A stretch of 64,000 nt of DNA, taken from positions 1-64,000 of the forward strand of contig CAYQQJ010000014.1 in NCBI GenBank assembly GCA_964419935.1. The letters are read 5' to 3'. A program made the position numbers and the translations under genes. The notes below the pieces were generated by a model that worked only from the letters and a program-made list of their open reading frames with translations, was not told the DNA's origin and searched no databases. Of the stretch, positions 24,721 through 32,944 are shown one piece after another. The DNA comes from CAYQQJ01 sp964419935 (GTDB taxonomy: Bacteria; Pseudomonadota; Gammaproteobacteria; Pseudomonadales; Cellvibrionaceae). Positions within the stretch are counted from its first letter, which is position 1. Each line of letters opens with the position of its first letter.

Positions 24721-25486
24721 ATGTGACAGAGTCTGGCGCACCTTTGCCACCGGCGTTTGTTTTGCCGTGTTTTTTTCGGGCGGTCTGCTCGAATCGATCA
24801 CGATATTTCCTATACTCTACGCTTGGCCCGGTAGCCAGCGACAAAAGCGACAGCGGGTGCGCCACGTATTGCAGCAGACCTTCCGCTTTTTTGTGTGGCT
24901 GATGGATATGTTTGGGGTGATCGAGGTCAGGCTGCACAACGCCGAGAAACTGAGGCAGGCCAAGGGCTGCATGGTAATTGCCAATCACCCCACGCTGATC
25001 GACGTGGTGATATTGATGTCGATCGTGCCGCGCGCCAACGGCGTGGTGAAAGGTGATTTGTGGCACAACCCGTATCTCAAGCGCGTGTTGACGGCGGCGG
25101 GGTTCATCAGTAACGCCGACGGCCAGACCATGCTCGCCGGCTGTGCCGATTCGCTGGCGGCCGGCGATGCCATAGTGATTTTTCCCGAAGGGTCGCGCTC
25201 CGTACCGGGGCAACCCCTGGCATTTCGCCGGGGTGTGGCGAACATTGCGGTGCGCACTGATGCGCCGCTGTTGACGGTTTTTATCCGCTGCCAGCCGACC
25301 ACGCTGATCAAGGGCGAGGCCTGGTATCAGATTCCGCCGCGCAAGGCGGTCATCGACGTGTTTGTACACGAATGGTTGCAGCCGCAGGCGCTGGCCCCGA
25401 ATTATGACGACAAGCCTGCAGCGGCGCGGCAACTGACATACAATCTGCAAAAGTACTTTGAGAAAGGTCTCGAAACCTATGGCTGA
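24674..25486 (+). CDS. Lysophospholipid-type acyltransferase (ApeD-like)
   Basis: 270 residues, PlsC-family acyltransferase. The catalytic motif is NHPTLID (HxxxxD-type with His and Asp, near residue 100) and the substrate motif FPEGSRS lies near residue 173. An N-terminal hydrophobic segment anchors it to the inner membrane. In ape clusters this position holds a predicted acyltransferase thought to attach the polyene or an acyl group to a lipid carrier. Its end overlaps the next ACP gene by eight bases. Confidence 0.87.
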   Translation: MIKKVRTKIVGTFRTKCDRVWRTFATGVCFAVFFSGGLLESITIFPILYAWPGSQRQKRQRVRHVLQQTFRFFVWLMDMFGVIEVRLHNAEKLRQAKGCMVIANHPTLIDVVILMSIVPRANGVVKGDLWHNPYLKRVLTAAGFISNADGQTMLAGCADSLAAGDAIVIFPEGSRSVPGQPLAFRRGVANIAVRTDAPLLTVFIRCQPTTLIKGEAWYQIPPRKAVIDVFVHEWLQPQALAPNYDDKPAAARQLTYNLQKYFEKGLETYG

Positions 25487-25766
25487 TATCACCACAGAAA
25501 TAAAGCAAATGATCATCGAAGAATTGGAGCTGGAGGATGTTTCTGTCGACGATATCGAAACCGACGCTCCGCTTTTTGGCGATGGTCTCGGACTGGATTC
25601 GATTGACGCACTGGAGCTCGGTCTGGCAATCCAGAAGCGATTCAAGATCAAGATTGATGCGAATTCAGAACAGAATAAACAGCATTTTCATTCGGTGGCG
25701 TCGTTGCGTGACTTTGTTCTGAACAGCGCCAATAACAATAATGCTCAAGCCGAGCAGGACAAGTAG
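25479..25766 (+). CDS. Acyl carrier protein (ApeE-like)
   Basis: 95 residues from ATG 25479 (MADITTEIKQMIIEELEL). The phosphopantetheine site is GLGLDSIDALELGLAIQ near residue 40, and the C-terminus has an Asn/Gln-rich tail. It is the first of two tandem ACPs, as in enterobacterial ape clusters, where both carry polyene intermediates. Confidence 0.9.
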   Translation: MADITTEIKQMIIEELELEDVSVDDIETDAPLFGDGLGLDSIDALELGLAIQKRFKIKIDANSEQNKQHFHSVASLRDFVLNSANNNNAQAEQDK

Positions 25767-25775
25767 GAAGGATTT

Positions 25776-26018
25776 ATGACTCGAGACGAGATTTACGCAG
25801 AATTGAAAAAAGTATTGGTGGACTCTTTTATGGTCGAGGAGAGCGCCATCACGCCCCAGGCCCACCTGTACACGGACCTGGATTTTGACAGCATCGATGC
25901 GATCGATCTGGCCGCCAAAATCCATTCTGTGACCGGCAAGCAACTCAGCCCGGAGCAGTTCAAGGATGTGCGCACCATTGATGATGCCGTCAACATGATC
26001 GATGGGTTGATCAACTAG
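25776..26018 (+). CDS. Acyl carrier protein (ApeF-like)
   Basis: 80 residues. The modification site is TDLDFDSIDAIDLAAKI near residue 40. It starts nine bases after the preceding ACP with a GGAAGG ribosome site, and differs in sequence from it (about half the residues around the site are shared), so the two may serve different steps such as starter loading and elongation. Confidence 0.92.
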   Translation: MTRDEIYAELKKVLVDSFMVEESAITPQAHLYTDLDFDSIDAIDLAAKIHSVTGKQLSPEQFKDVRTIDDAVNMIDGLIN

Positions 26019-26020
26019 CT

Positions 26021-26575
26021 GTGCGATGGTTGGCCCTGCTGTTCGCCGCAGCACTTCTTCTTTATCCCCTGTTCATCTATTTCGGAAGCCGCTGGTTTGA
26101 ACCGCGCTATCTGGGGTTGATTGCGCTGGGGTTTTATTTGTTGCGCTTGGTGGTTGTCACGCGCCAGCTTGTGGTGCGCGTTGCGGTTCTTGGTGCGTCC
26201 GCGCTCTTGGCGGTTACCATCTGGTGGCTCAACAGCGAGACACTGCTGCTGTTGGTGCCGGCTTCCATCAACGCGCTGATGGCGGTCGTCTTCGGTTATT
26301 CCCTTTACAATCCGCCGACCATTCCGGCCCGGGTCGCCCAGCGTTTTGAGGGGGAGCTGACGCCGGAGATCGAGCGTTACACCACGCAGGTCACCTGGGT
26401 GTGGCTGGGGTTCTTCTGTGTCAATGGCAGCATTGCGCTGGCCACGGCGCTCTGGGCCAGTCAGGAGTTTTGGCTGCTGTATAACGGCTGCATTGCCTAC
26501 GGACTCACCGGGTTGTTATTTGCCGTCGAATATATCTATCGGCAGTTGGTAAAAGCAAAACATAACGCTCTATGA
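26021..26575 (+). CDS. Small integral membrane protein (COG4648-like, ApeG-like)
   Basis: 184 residues, GTG start three bases after the ACP stop. Strongly hydrophobic with about five or six predicted membrane helices (for example LLFAAALLLYPLFIYFG, YLGLIALGFYLLRLVVV, VWLGFFCVNGSIALATALW). It resembles the conserved membrane protein found between the ACPs and the ligase in aryl polyene and xanthomonadin clusters. No biochemical activity is assigned. Its stop overlaps the ligase start (ATGA). Confidence 0.78.
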   Translation: MRWLALLFAAALLLYPLFIYFGSRWFEPRYLGLIALGFYLLRLVVVTRQLVVRVAVLGASALLAVTIWWLNSETLLLLVPASINALMAVVFGYSLYNPPTIPARVAQRFEGELTPEIERYTTQVTWVWLGFFCVNGSIALATALWASQEFWLLYNGCIAYGLTGLLFAVEYIYRQLVKAKHNAL

Positions 26576-27987
26576 ATGAATGGCCGACATTGCGCCAGGC
26601 ATGCATTGCCGGCGGTTCCCACCCTGTGGCATTTGTTGCGGGGCAGCCGCGGCTGGCTGATGATTTGCGGCGGCAGGCGCTCGCACTGGCGGCCAACCTG
26701 ACGGAACGGGAAGAGCAAACTTGGGCGCTGTGGCTAGCCAGCCCCTACGAATTTCTTGTGGCCTTTCTCGCCCTGACCCTGGCTGGCAAGGATGTGATTC
26801 TGCCGGGCAATATGCAGCCGGGCAACGCCCGTCTGCTGGCACCGCACTTCCAGGGCCTGATCAGCCGCCAGACGTTTGATGAGCTCGAATGCGTGCGCCT
26901 TGAGCCAGACCTGAACGCATCATCAGAACCTGCGCATCCGACTCTCGGTGAGCGCGATGTCAGCGTCACCTTGTTTACCTCCGGGTCCACAGGAGAGCCC
27001 AAGGCTGTGGTCAAGCGGCTCAATCTGCTGGAAGAGGAACTGAAAGTTCAGCAGCAACAATGGCAGGCGCAGGTCGGGCGCGTGCCGGTGGTGGCCACCG
27101 TCAGCCACCAACACATCTACGGTTTGCTGCACGCGGTGCTCTGGCCATTTCTGCGCCGCGCGCCGTTTGTGGATGAGATCTGCCAATACCCGGAGGAACT
27201 CGCTGAAGTAGCGGAGCGCCTGGCCCCGGTGCTGCTGGTTTCCAGCCCCACCCATTTGGCGCGTCTGCCGCGCAACCCCCTGTTTGACCACAAGCACCGC
27301 TGGCTGGCAGCAACCTTTTCCTCCGGTGGCCTGCTTGAGACAGACACAGCACTGGCGCTGGCCGAACAGCTGGGACGTGCCCCCTTCGAAATCCTCGGCA
27401 GTACCGAGACCGGCGGCGTCGCCTGGCGACAACAGGGGGTGGAGTGCGCGAGTCAGCGCTGGCGCGCCCTGCCGGGTGTTGCGGTGAGCTGCGACAGCGG
27501 TACCCTCTGCTTGGCGGTCAGCGCCGGACATTTGGACCAACCCTGCGTGATGGGCGACAAAGTCGTCCTGAGCGACGACGGCAGTTTTGCTCTGGACGGT
27601 CGCGCCGACCGGCTGGTCAAGGTCGAAGGCAAGCGCTTGTCGATCACGGAAATGGAGCGCCGCTTGCAGGCGTCAGTGCTGGTCGAGACCGCCCGTATCG
27701 CCGTTCTGGAAGGTAAGCGTCAGGAGGTCGGAGCGGTGGTGGTTCTCTCGGGCGACGGTCGGCAATTGCTGGCCCGTCAAGGCAAGCTGGCGCTCAATCA
27801 GCGACTGCGGGACGAGCTGTTAGCCTGGTTCGAGCGTCCGCTGTTACCGCGCCGCTGGCGCTACCGACGTGAGTTGCCCCAAGACGCCCAGGGGAAAACG
27901 ACCGCTCGCGCCCTTGAGGCTGTTTTTCTTGAAGATGCTTCCGCTGAAGACATCTCTCGTCAACACAAGGTGCAGAGAGAAACCTGA
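26572..27987 (+). CDS. Acyl/aryl-ACP (CoA) ligase, AMP-binding (ApeH-like)
   Basis: 471 residues, adenylate-forming enzyme. Motifs: phosphate-binding VTLFTSGSTGEPKAVVK near residue 130, the adenine/Mg motif ILGSTETGGVAWR near residue 275, and the hinge DGRADRLVKVEGKRLSI near residue 342. In the aryl polyene pathway ApeH activates the aryl starter (4-hydroxybenzoate in E. coli) and loads it onto an ACP. Here the starter is more likely a cinnamate made by the ammonia-lyase at 30204-31781. It is the only such ligase in the cluster. Confidence 0.88.
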   Translation: MNEWPTLRQACIAGGSHPVAFVAGQPRLADDLRRQALALAANLTEREEQTWALWLASPYEFLVAFLALTLAGKDVILPGNMQPGNARLLAPHFQGLISRQTFDELECVRLEPDLNASSEPAHPTLGERDVSVTLFTSGSTGEPKAVVKRLNLLEEELKVQQQQWQAQVGRVPVVATVSHQHIYGLLHAVLWPFLRRAPFVDEICQYPEELAEVAERLAPVLLVSSPTHLARLPRNPLFDHKHRWLAATFSSGGLLETDTALALAEQLGRAPFEILGSTETGGVAWRQQGVECASQRWRALPGVAVSCDSGTLCLAVSAGHLDQPCVMGDKVVLSDDGSFALDGRADRLVKVEGKRLSITEMERRLQASVLVETARIAVLEGKRQEVGAVVVLSGDGRQLLARQGKLALNQRLRDELLAWFERPLLPRRWRYRRELPQDAQGKTTARALEAVFLEDASAEDISRQHKVQRET

Positions 27988-28382
27988 TGGATTTGCCAAA
28001 GATTATCGCCGAGACCTGGCACAACGATTTTCAGGTGCTGCTGAAGTTTGATTTGCGCGCGGATGACAGCTGCTTTCGCGGGCACTTTGAGGCGGCACCG
28101 GTGCTGGCCGGAGTGATCCAGGTGGGCTGGGCCATGACCCTGTCCGAGCAGAAGTTTCAGAGCGCCTGGCAGTTTCGCGGTTTGCAGTCAGTCAAATTTC
28201 AGCGGCTGATTTTGCCGCCGGTTTCGCTACAACTGGAACTGGAGCATTTGCCCGCACGGCAGTTGCTGCGCTTCACTTACAGTGATGAAGGTGGCGTCTA
28301 TTCAAGTGGCGCCATTCGTGTGGATAGCGCCAGTGACGCGCCGGATGACTTGGCCAGCAGCAAAGAGCTCCCCGATGATTGA
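27987..28382 (+). CDS. Hotdog-fold dehydratase subunit (ApeI-like, copy 2)
   Basis: 131 residues. The FabZ-like signature is DDSCFRGHFEAAPVLAGVIQVGWAM with the expected His in GHF. It sits in the ape position between ligase and glycosyltransferase. Its start overlaps the ligase stop by one base (TGATG) and its stop overlaps the glycosyltransferase by eight. Its probable partner is the ApeP-like protein at 38526-38978. Confidence 0.85.
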   Translation: MDLPKIIAETWHNDFQVLLKFDLRADDSCFRGHFEAAPVLAGVIQVGWAMTLSEQKFQSAWQFRGLQSVKFQRLILPPVSLQLELEHLPARQLLRFTYSDEGGVYSSGAIRVDSASDAPDDLASSKELPDD

Positions 28383-29166
28383 TCCGCACTTAACCTCGCA
28401 ACAGTTTTCTCCCTGTGTGCTGATCCCTGTCTACAACCATGCGCGCACCGTGCCCGCACTGTTGGACGCTCTGGCGGAATTCCAGCTGCCGTGCATCCTG
28501 ATCAATGACGGCAGCGACGCGGAGGCAACGGAACAATTGCGCAAGCTGAGCATAGAGCGGCCGGAGCTTGTACTGGAAGAGCAATTTCCCAATCAAGGGA
28601 AAGGCGCGGCAGTCATGCTGGGCTTGAAACGGGCGCATGCGGAAGGGTACAGCCACGCCGCCCAGATTGATGCCGACGGCCAGCACTGCACTGCAGACTT
28701 GGCCAAGCTATTGGCGGCGGCAAAAAATGCGCCCCAGGCACTGGTGACCGGCACGCCGATATACGACCAATCCGTGCCCAAGGGCCGGCTGATTGGTCGC
28801 TACATCACCCATTTCTGGGTGTGGGTGGAGACCTTGTCCTTCAGTATCCGGGATTCCATGTGCGGATTCCGTGTTTATCCCCTGGCTGAAGCTGTTGCAT
28901 TGATCGATGCCACGCCCCTGGGCCAACGCATGGACTTCGACACCGAGATCATGGTGCGCCTGTACTGGCGCGGTGTGCGGGTAATTTCCATTCCCACGCG
29001 GGTAACCTACCCGGAAGATGGCACCTCCAATTTCCGACTGTGGCGGGACAACCTCTACATCACCCGAATGCATACCCGGCTTTTTTTCAGCATGTTGCCG
29101 CGCATTCCCCGGCTGCTGTGGCGCAACCTGACCCGATATAACCGAGCCGTCCATGACGCGGGATAA
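28375..29166 (+). CDS. Family 2 glycosyltransferase (ApeJ N-terminal part-like)
   Basis: 263 residues from ATG 28375 (MIDPHLTSQQFSPCVLIPVYNH). GT-A fold with the nucleotide-binding start VLIPVYNHARTVPALLDAL, LINDGSD and the AQIDADGQH segment containing the metal-binding DADGQ. It resembles dolichol-phosphate-mannose-synthase-like transferases. In E. coli ape clusters this domain is fused to an acyltransferase; here they are separate genes overlapping by 14 bases. A role in adding a sugar or head group to the polyene lipid is inferred. Confidence 0.87.
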   Translation: MIDPHLTSQQFSPCVLIPVYNHARTVPALLDALAEFQLPCILINDGSDAEATEQLRKLSIERPELVLEEQFPNQGKGAAVMLGLKRAHAEGYSHAAQIDADGQHCTADLAKLLAAAKNAPQALVTGTPIYDQSVPKGRLIGRYITHFWVWVETLSFSIRDSMCGFRVYPLAEAVALIDATPLGQRMDFDTEIMVRLYWRGVRVISIPTRVTYPEDGTSNFRLWRDNLYITRMHTRLFFSMLPRIPRLLWRNLTRYNRAVHDAG

Positions 29167-30181
29167 GGCCGATCCTGGGCCCGACCTGAAGCCCGCAAGC
29201 CAGTGGACGCGCACGCGCGAGCGCGGCAGTTATGGCGCCATGCGCCTGCTGGTGTGGCTGTACCGCTACGGCGGAGACTACGTCCTGACCCCGATACTTT
29301 ACGGCGTGGTGTTTTACTTCTTTGCCACTCGTCGCGCCACCCGCCGTCACTCGCGTCAGTATCTTCGGCGGGTGTTGCCCCACAGCGTCAGCAACTGGCA
29401 TGTCTGGAAGCATCACATGGCGTTTGCCCGGGCGTTGATGGCGCGCATCGGCGCCTGGATGGGTCGGGTGCCTGACGAGTCGGTTGTGTTCGAGCAGCGG
29501 GACGCTCTATGGGCGCTGAAAAAGCAGGGCCAGGGTATTCTGTTCCTCGGTGCGCACTTCGGTAACCTCGACATGTTTCGTGCCATGGTCAAGCCCGGCG
29601 ACAGTTACATACTGAACATCATCGTCCACACTCGCCACGCGAAAAAATTTAACCGGCTGTTGCAGCAGATCAATCCACAGGTACAGGTTAACCTGTTGCA
29701 GGTCGACCAGATCACACCCGAAACCGCCATGCTGTTGCAGTCCAAGCTGGCGGACGGCGAAGCTGTGGTGTTGTTGGCCGACCGCGTACCCGCCGGCACC
29801 GAATCCCGCCACTTCAGTGTCGACTTTCTGGGCAGTCAGGCGCGCTTTCCATTCGGGCCATTCTGGCTGGCAACTTTGCTTGAAGCCCCCGTATTTTTTA
29901 TGACCAGTGTGTATACTGGCGCAGCGCATCAGATGGTCGTCACGCCGCTGCAGGCCGATTCGCCAGCCATCTCCCGACGCCAGCGCGGCGAGGCAGCGCG
30001 TCAGCTGTTTGACCGCTACGTGCAACAGCTGGAAGAGCTGTGTCGACGCTACCCGTTTCAATGGTTCAATTTTTACGATTTCTGGCTGGACGACAACTAC
30101 AATAACGATCATCCCGGTGACGCTGACCACCGCCATGACCACAGCCTTGATCAAAGCAACGAGCACCGCCGCCCGCAATAA
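29153..30181 (+). CDS. LpxL/HtrB-type acyltransferase
   Basis: 342 residues. The acyltransferase motif is GAHFGNLDMFRAM near residue 130 (HxxxxD-like), with LLADRVPAG further on, both typical of the lysophospholipid acyltransferase LpxL group; a basic N-terminus and a hydrophobic stretch (YVLTPILYGVVFYFFA) anchor it. The C-terminal tail (from about residue 318) is unusually rich in His, Asp and Asn. It probably corresponds to the acyltransferase half of the fused enterobacterial ApeJ. The ammonia-lyase gene follows after 22 bases. Confidence 0.85.
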   Translation: MTRDKADPGPDLKPASQWTRTRERGSYGAMRLLVWLYRYGGDYVLTPILYGVVFYFFATRRATRRHSRQYLRRVLPHSVSNWHVWKHHMAFARALMARIGAWMGRVPDESVVFEQRDALWALKKQGQGILFLGAHFGNLDMFRAMVKPGDSYILNIIVHTRHAKKFNRLLQQINPQVQVNLLQVDQITPETAMLLQSKLADGEAVVLLADRVPAGTESRHFSVDFLGSQARFPFGPFWLATLLEAPVFFMTSVYTGAAHQMVVTPLQADSPAISRRQRGEAARQLFDRYVQQLEELCRRYPFQWFNFYDFWLDDNYNNDHPGDADHRHDHSLDQSNEHRRPQ

Positions 30182-30203
30182 CCCACAGGAGCAAAATCCG
30201 CCA

Positions 30204-31781
30204 ATGACCCAGAAAAAGTCCGCGTCACCGATCGAATTCGGCGCGCACAACATCCGTATCGAAGACATTGTGGCGATTGCCGACGGGACGGTGGATGCAA
30301 AATTAACCGGTGACCAGAAGTCCCTGGACAAAATCAACGCCGGCTTCCGCTTTCTGGAAGACCTCTGGAAAGAAGAGGGCGTTATCTACGGCGTCACCAC
30401 CGGGTATGGCGACTCCTGCACTGTGACCATTCCGCCTCACCTGGTGGAGGAGCTGCCGACCCACCTGACCCGCTTCCATGGCTGTGGCCTGGGAGACAAT
30501 TTTGACTACCGCACCGGTCGCGCCATTCTCGCGTCGCGGCTCGCATCCCTTAGCCAGGGCTACTCCGGCGTGCGTCTCGAACTGTTGCAGCGGTTGGTGG
30601 AAATGATCAATCGCGGCATTGTGCCGGTGGTTCCCCAGGAAGGTTCCGTGGGGGCCAGCGGTGATCTGACGCCACTGTCATACGTGGCCGCCGCCTTGAT
30701 TGGCGAGCGTGATGTGATCTATGGCGGTGAACGCATGCCCGCCAGCCGCGCCCTGGCCGCGGAAAACCTGGCGCCCTTGCAGTTGCGCCCCAAGGAAGGC
30801 CTGGCCATCATGAACGGCACCGCCGTGATGACGGCGGTGGCTTGCTTGGCCTACGATCGCGCGCGTTACCTCGCAAAACTGGTGACTAAAATCACCTCCA
30901 TGGTGAGTGTGTCACTGAAAGGCAACGCCAATCACTTTGATGAGAAACTGTTTTCAGTCAAACCCCATCCCGGCCAAGGCCAGATTGCCGCCTGGATCCG
31001 TTCCGACCTGAAAAGCAACGTTGTGGCCCGCAACTCGGACCGCCTGCAGGACCGCTACTCGGTGCGCTGTGCGCCCCATATTATTGGCGTGCTACAGGAC
31101 TCGATGGGTTGGTTGCGCAGTTTTATCGAAATCGAACTCAACAGCGCCAATGACAATCCCATTATTGACGGGGAAGAAGAGCACGTCCTGCACGGCGGTC
31201 ACTTTTACGGTGGTCATATCGCCTTCGCCATGGACAGCATGAAAAATGCCGTGGCCAACCTGGCGGATTTGGTTGACCGGCAGATGGCACTGTTGATGGA
31301 CACCAAGTTCAACAACGGTCTGCCGCCGAACCTGTCTGGCGCGGCTCCAGAGCGAGCCATGATCAATCACGGCTTCAAGGCGGTGCAGATAGGCACCTCC
31401 GCCTGGACGGCGGAAGCGCTGAAAAACACCATGCCCGCCAGCGTGTTTTCCCGCTCCACGGAATGTCACAATCAGGACAAGGTGAGCATGGGCACCATCG
31501 CGGCACGGGATTGCATTCGCGTGCTGGAATTGACCGAGCAGGTTGCCGCCGCAGGTCTTTTGGCTGCCACTCAAGCGCTGCATTTGCGTCAACAGGACTC
31601 CAATTTTGATCAGGCTGCGATTACCCCGGAGCTGGAACGCATGATGAACCATGTGCAGGAATACTTTGAAATACTGGATGAAGACCGACCGCTGGAGCCC
31701 GTACTTCGCCATACGCTGGAACTCATTCGCCGCCGTGAATGGACGCTCTATGAGGAGTGTCCGGAACAGGTTTCGCCATGA
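30204..31781 (+). CDS. MIO-type aromatic amino acid ammonia-lyase (tyrosine/phenylalanine/histidine family)
   Basis: 525 residues. Removes ammonia from an aromatic amino acid; in flexirubin-type clusters the product (p-coumarate or cinnamate) is the aryl starter. The prosthetic group comes from Ala151-Ser152-Gly153 in EGSVGASGDLTPLSY. Catalytic Tyr62 lies in IYGVTTGYG and the conserved NDNPIIDGEE is present. The substrate-selectivity pair is Phe91-His92 (RFHGCG), unlike textbook HAL (Ser-His), TAL (His-Leu) or PAL (Phe-Leu) pairs, so substrate cannot be named safely. ATG 30204 follows an AGGAG; the longer open frame to the left runs through the acyltransferase gene and is not real. Confidence 0.9.
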   Translation: MTQKKSASPIEFGAHNIRIEDIVAIADGTVDAKLTGDQKSLDKINAGFRFLEDLWKEEGVIYGVTTGYGDSCTVTIPPHLVEELPTHLTRFHGCGLGDNFDYRTGRAILASRLASLSQGYSGVRLELLQRLVEMINRGIVPVVPQEGSVGASGDLTPLSYVAAALIGERDVIYGGERMPASRALAAENLAPLQLRPKEGLAIMNGTAVMTAVACLAYDRARYLAKLVTKITSMVSVSLKGNANHFDEKLFSVKPHPGQGQIAAWIRSDLKSNVVARNSDRLQDRYSVRCAPHIIGVLQDSMGWLRSFIEIELNSANDNPIIDGEEEHVLHGGHFYGGHIAFAMDSMKNAVANLADLVDRQMALLMDTKFNNGLPPNLSGAAPERAMINHGFKAVQIGTSAWTAEALKNTMPASVFSRSTECHNQDKVSMGTIAARDCIRVLELTEQVAAAGLLAATQALHLRQQDSNFDQAAITPELERMMNHVQEYFEILDEDRPLEPVLRHTLELIRRREWTLYEECPEQVSP

Positions 31782-32236
31782 CCACACCCGTGTCGACTGA
31801 AGCTGCGAACGCAGGCGCATCCGATCGCCGCTGGCAGACGCAGGTGGACGTGGTGGTGCCTTTTTATGATGTCGACAGCATGCAGGTGGCCTGGCATGGC
31901 AACTACGTCAAATATTTTGAGGATGCGCGCTGTCAATTGCTGGAAGAGCTGGGCTGCAACTATGATCACATGGCTGCTGCCGGTTTCGTTTGGCCCGTGG
32001 TGGATATGCGCATCAAGTACGTCAAGCCGGCGCACTTCAAACAGAAATTGCGTATTACGGCCACCATTGTTGAATGGCAGGTACGACTGAAAATCCAATA
32101 CCGCATCACGGATGCGGATTCGGGCGCGGTGTTGACCAAGGGTCACAGTGTTCAGGTTGCGGTCAATATGGAAACTCGGGAAATGTGCTTTGCAACACCA
32201 GACGTTTTTCGTCAAAAACTCGGAGCTGCGCCATGA
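31778..32236 (+). CDS. Acyl-CoA/ACP thioesterase, 4HBT hotdog (ApeK-like)
   Basis: 152 residues from ATG 31778, which overlaps the ammonia-lyase stop (ATGA); an upstream ATG at 31757 is less likely. The YbgC/4HBT pattern PFYDVDSMQVAWHGNYVKYFEDAR contains the catalytic Asp and the HGNYVKYFE segment. It probably releases or edits acyl thioesters. The position matches the thioesterase of ape clusters. Confidence 0.85.
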   Translation: MTTPVSTEAANAGASDRRWQTQVDVVVPFYDVDSMQVAWHGNYVKYFEDARCQLLEELGCNYDHMAAAGFVWPVVDMRIKYVKPAHFKQKLRITATIVEWQVRLKIQYRITDADSGAVLTKGHSVQVAVNMETREMCFATPDVFRQKLGAAP

Positions 32237-32925
32237 GGCTCGCTTTGAAAATTGTTGCGACCCTGGCATTGGCCATCACTTTACCCAGTGGTCTGCCGGC
32301 TTATGCGGATGTGTTTGCGCACCCGGTTGCCGGCGACAGTGAGCGCGCAAGTCATTTACAAGAGCTGGCGCGCGCGCTGACACAAGAGCGCGAAGTGGAC
32401 GGTAAGTTCGTACAGGAAAAATACCTCTCGGTGTTGACCCGGCCGCTGCAATCGGAAGGTTCATTCAGTGCCTCGGCCGAGGGGGTGTTTGAATGGAAAA
32501 TTCAGCGCCCCTTCTCCGTGAGCTACCGGTTCGCCGAGGGTGAACTGCTCAAATGGACCGACGACGGACGCGAGCGGGTACAGCCATCCGATGATCCCAT
32601 GCTTTACGGTTTCTTCGCTTTTTTCAGTTCCATGTTCGATCTGTCATATCAAGACCTTCAAAAACAATTCGACATCTACTTTGAGCGACAGGAGGCGCGC
32701 TGGCTGCTCGGCCTGATCCCCAAGAGCGATTTGCTGCAGCGATCGATCCAGTCAATTGTTGTAGAGCTGTCGGCAAAACCGGAACTCAAGGACGTCAACT
32801 CCCGCGACGCAGATTCTTCCAGCGTTGAAAAATCTTCCATAGCCAAGCCGCCATCGGTTGCCATAGAAACGGTAACGATTCGCGAGCCCAGCGGAGACTA
32901 TTCTCACCTGCGGTTCACCTACTGA
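32233..32925 (+). CDS. LolA-like outer-membrane lipoprotein carrier (ApeL-like)
   Basis: 230 residues with a signal peptide (about residues 1-26, ending in AYA). The mature part follows the LolA-related pattern (REVDGKFVQEKYLSVLTRPLQSEGSFSASAEGVFEWKIQRPFS), so it should bind hydrophobic cargo in the periplasm. An Asp/Ser-rich insertion lies near residues 190-215. With the MMPL protein next to it and the DUF3261 lipoprotein it makes a plausible route for moving the polyene lipid to the outer membrane. Start overlaps the thioesterase stop (ATGA). Confidence 0.85.
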   Translation: MRLALKIVATLALAITLPSGLPAYADVFAHPVAGDSERASHLQELARALTQEREVDGKFVQEKYLSVLTRPLQSEGSFSASAEGVFEWKIQRPFSVSYRFAEGELLKWTDDGRERVQPSDDPMLYGFFAFFSSMFDLSYQDLQKQFDIYFERQEARWLLGLIPKSDLLQRSIQSIVVELSAKPELKDVNSRDADSSSVEKSSIAKPPSVAIETVTIREPSGDYSHLRFTY

Positions 32926-32944
32926 TGATGACACGAGCGAGATT

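Noticed and set aside
24491..25651. 386-codon minus-strand frame across the acyltransferase and ACP genes
   Set aside because: It overlaps three well-supported plus-strand genes and has low-complexity Ser/Arg composition typical of shadow frames.
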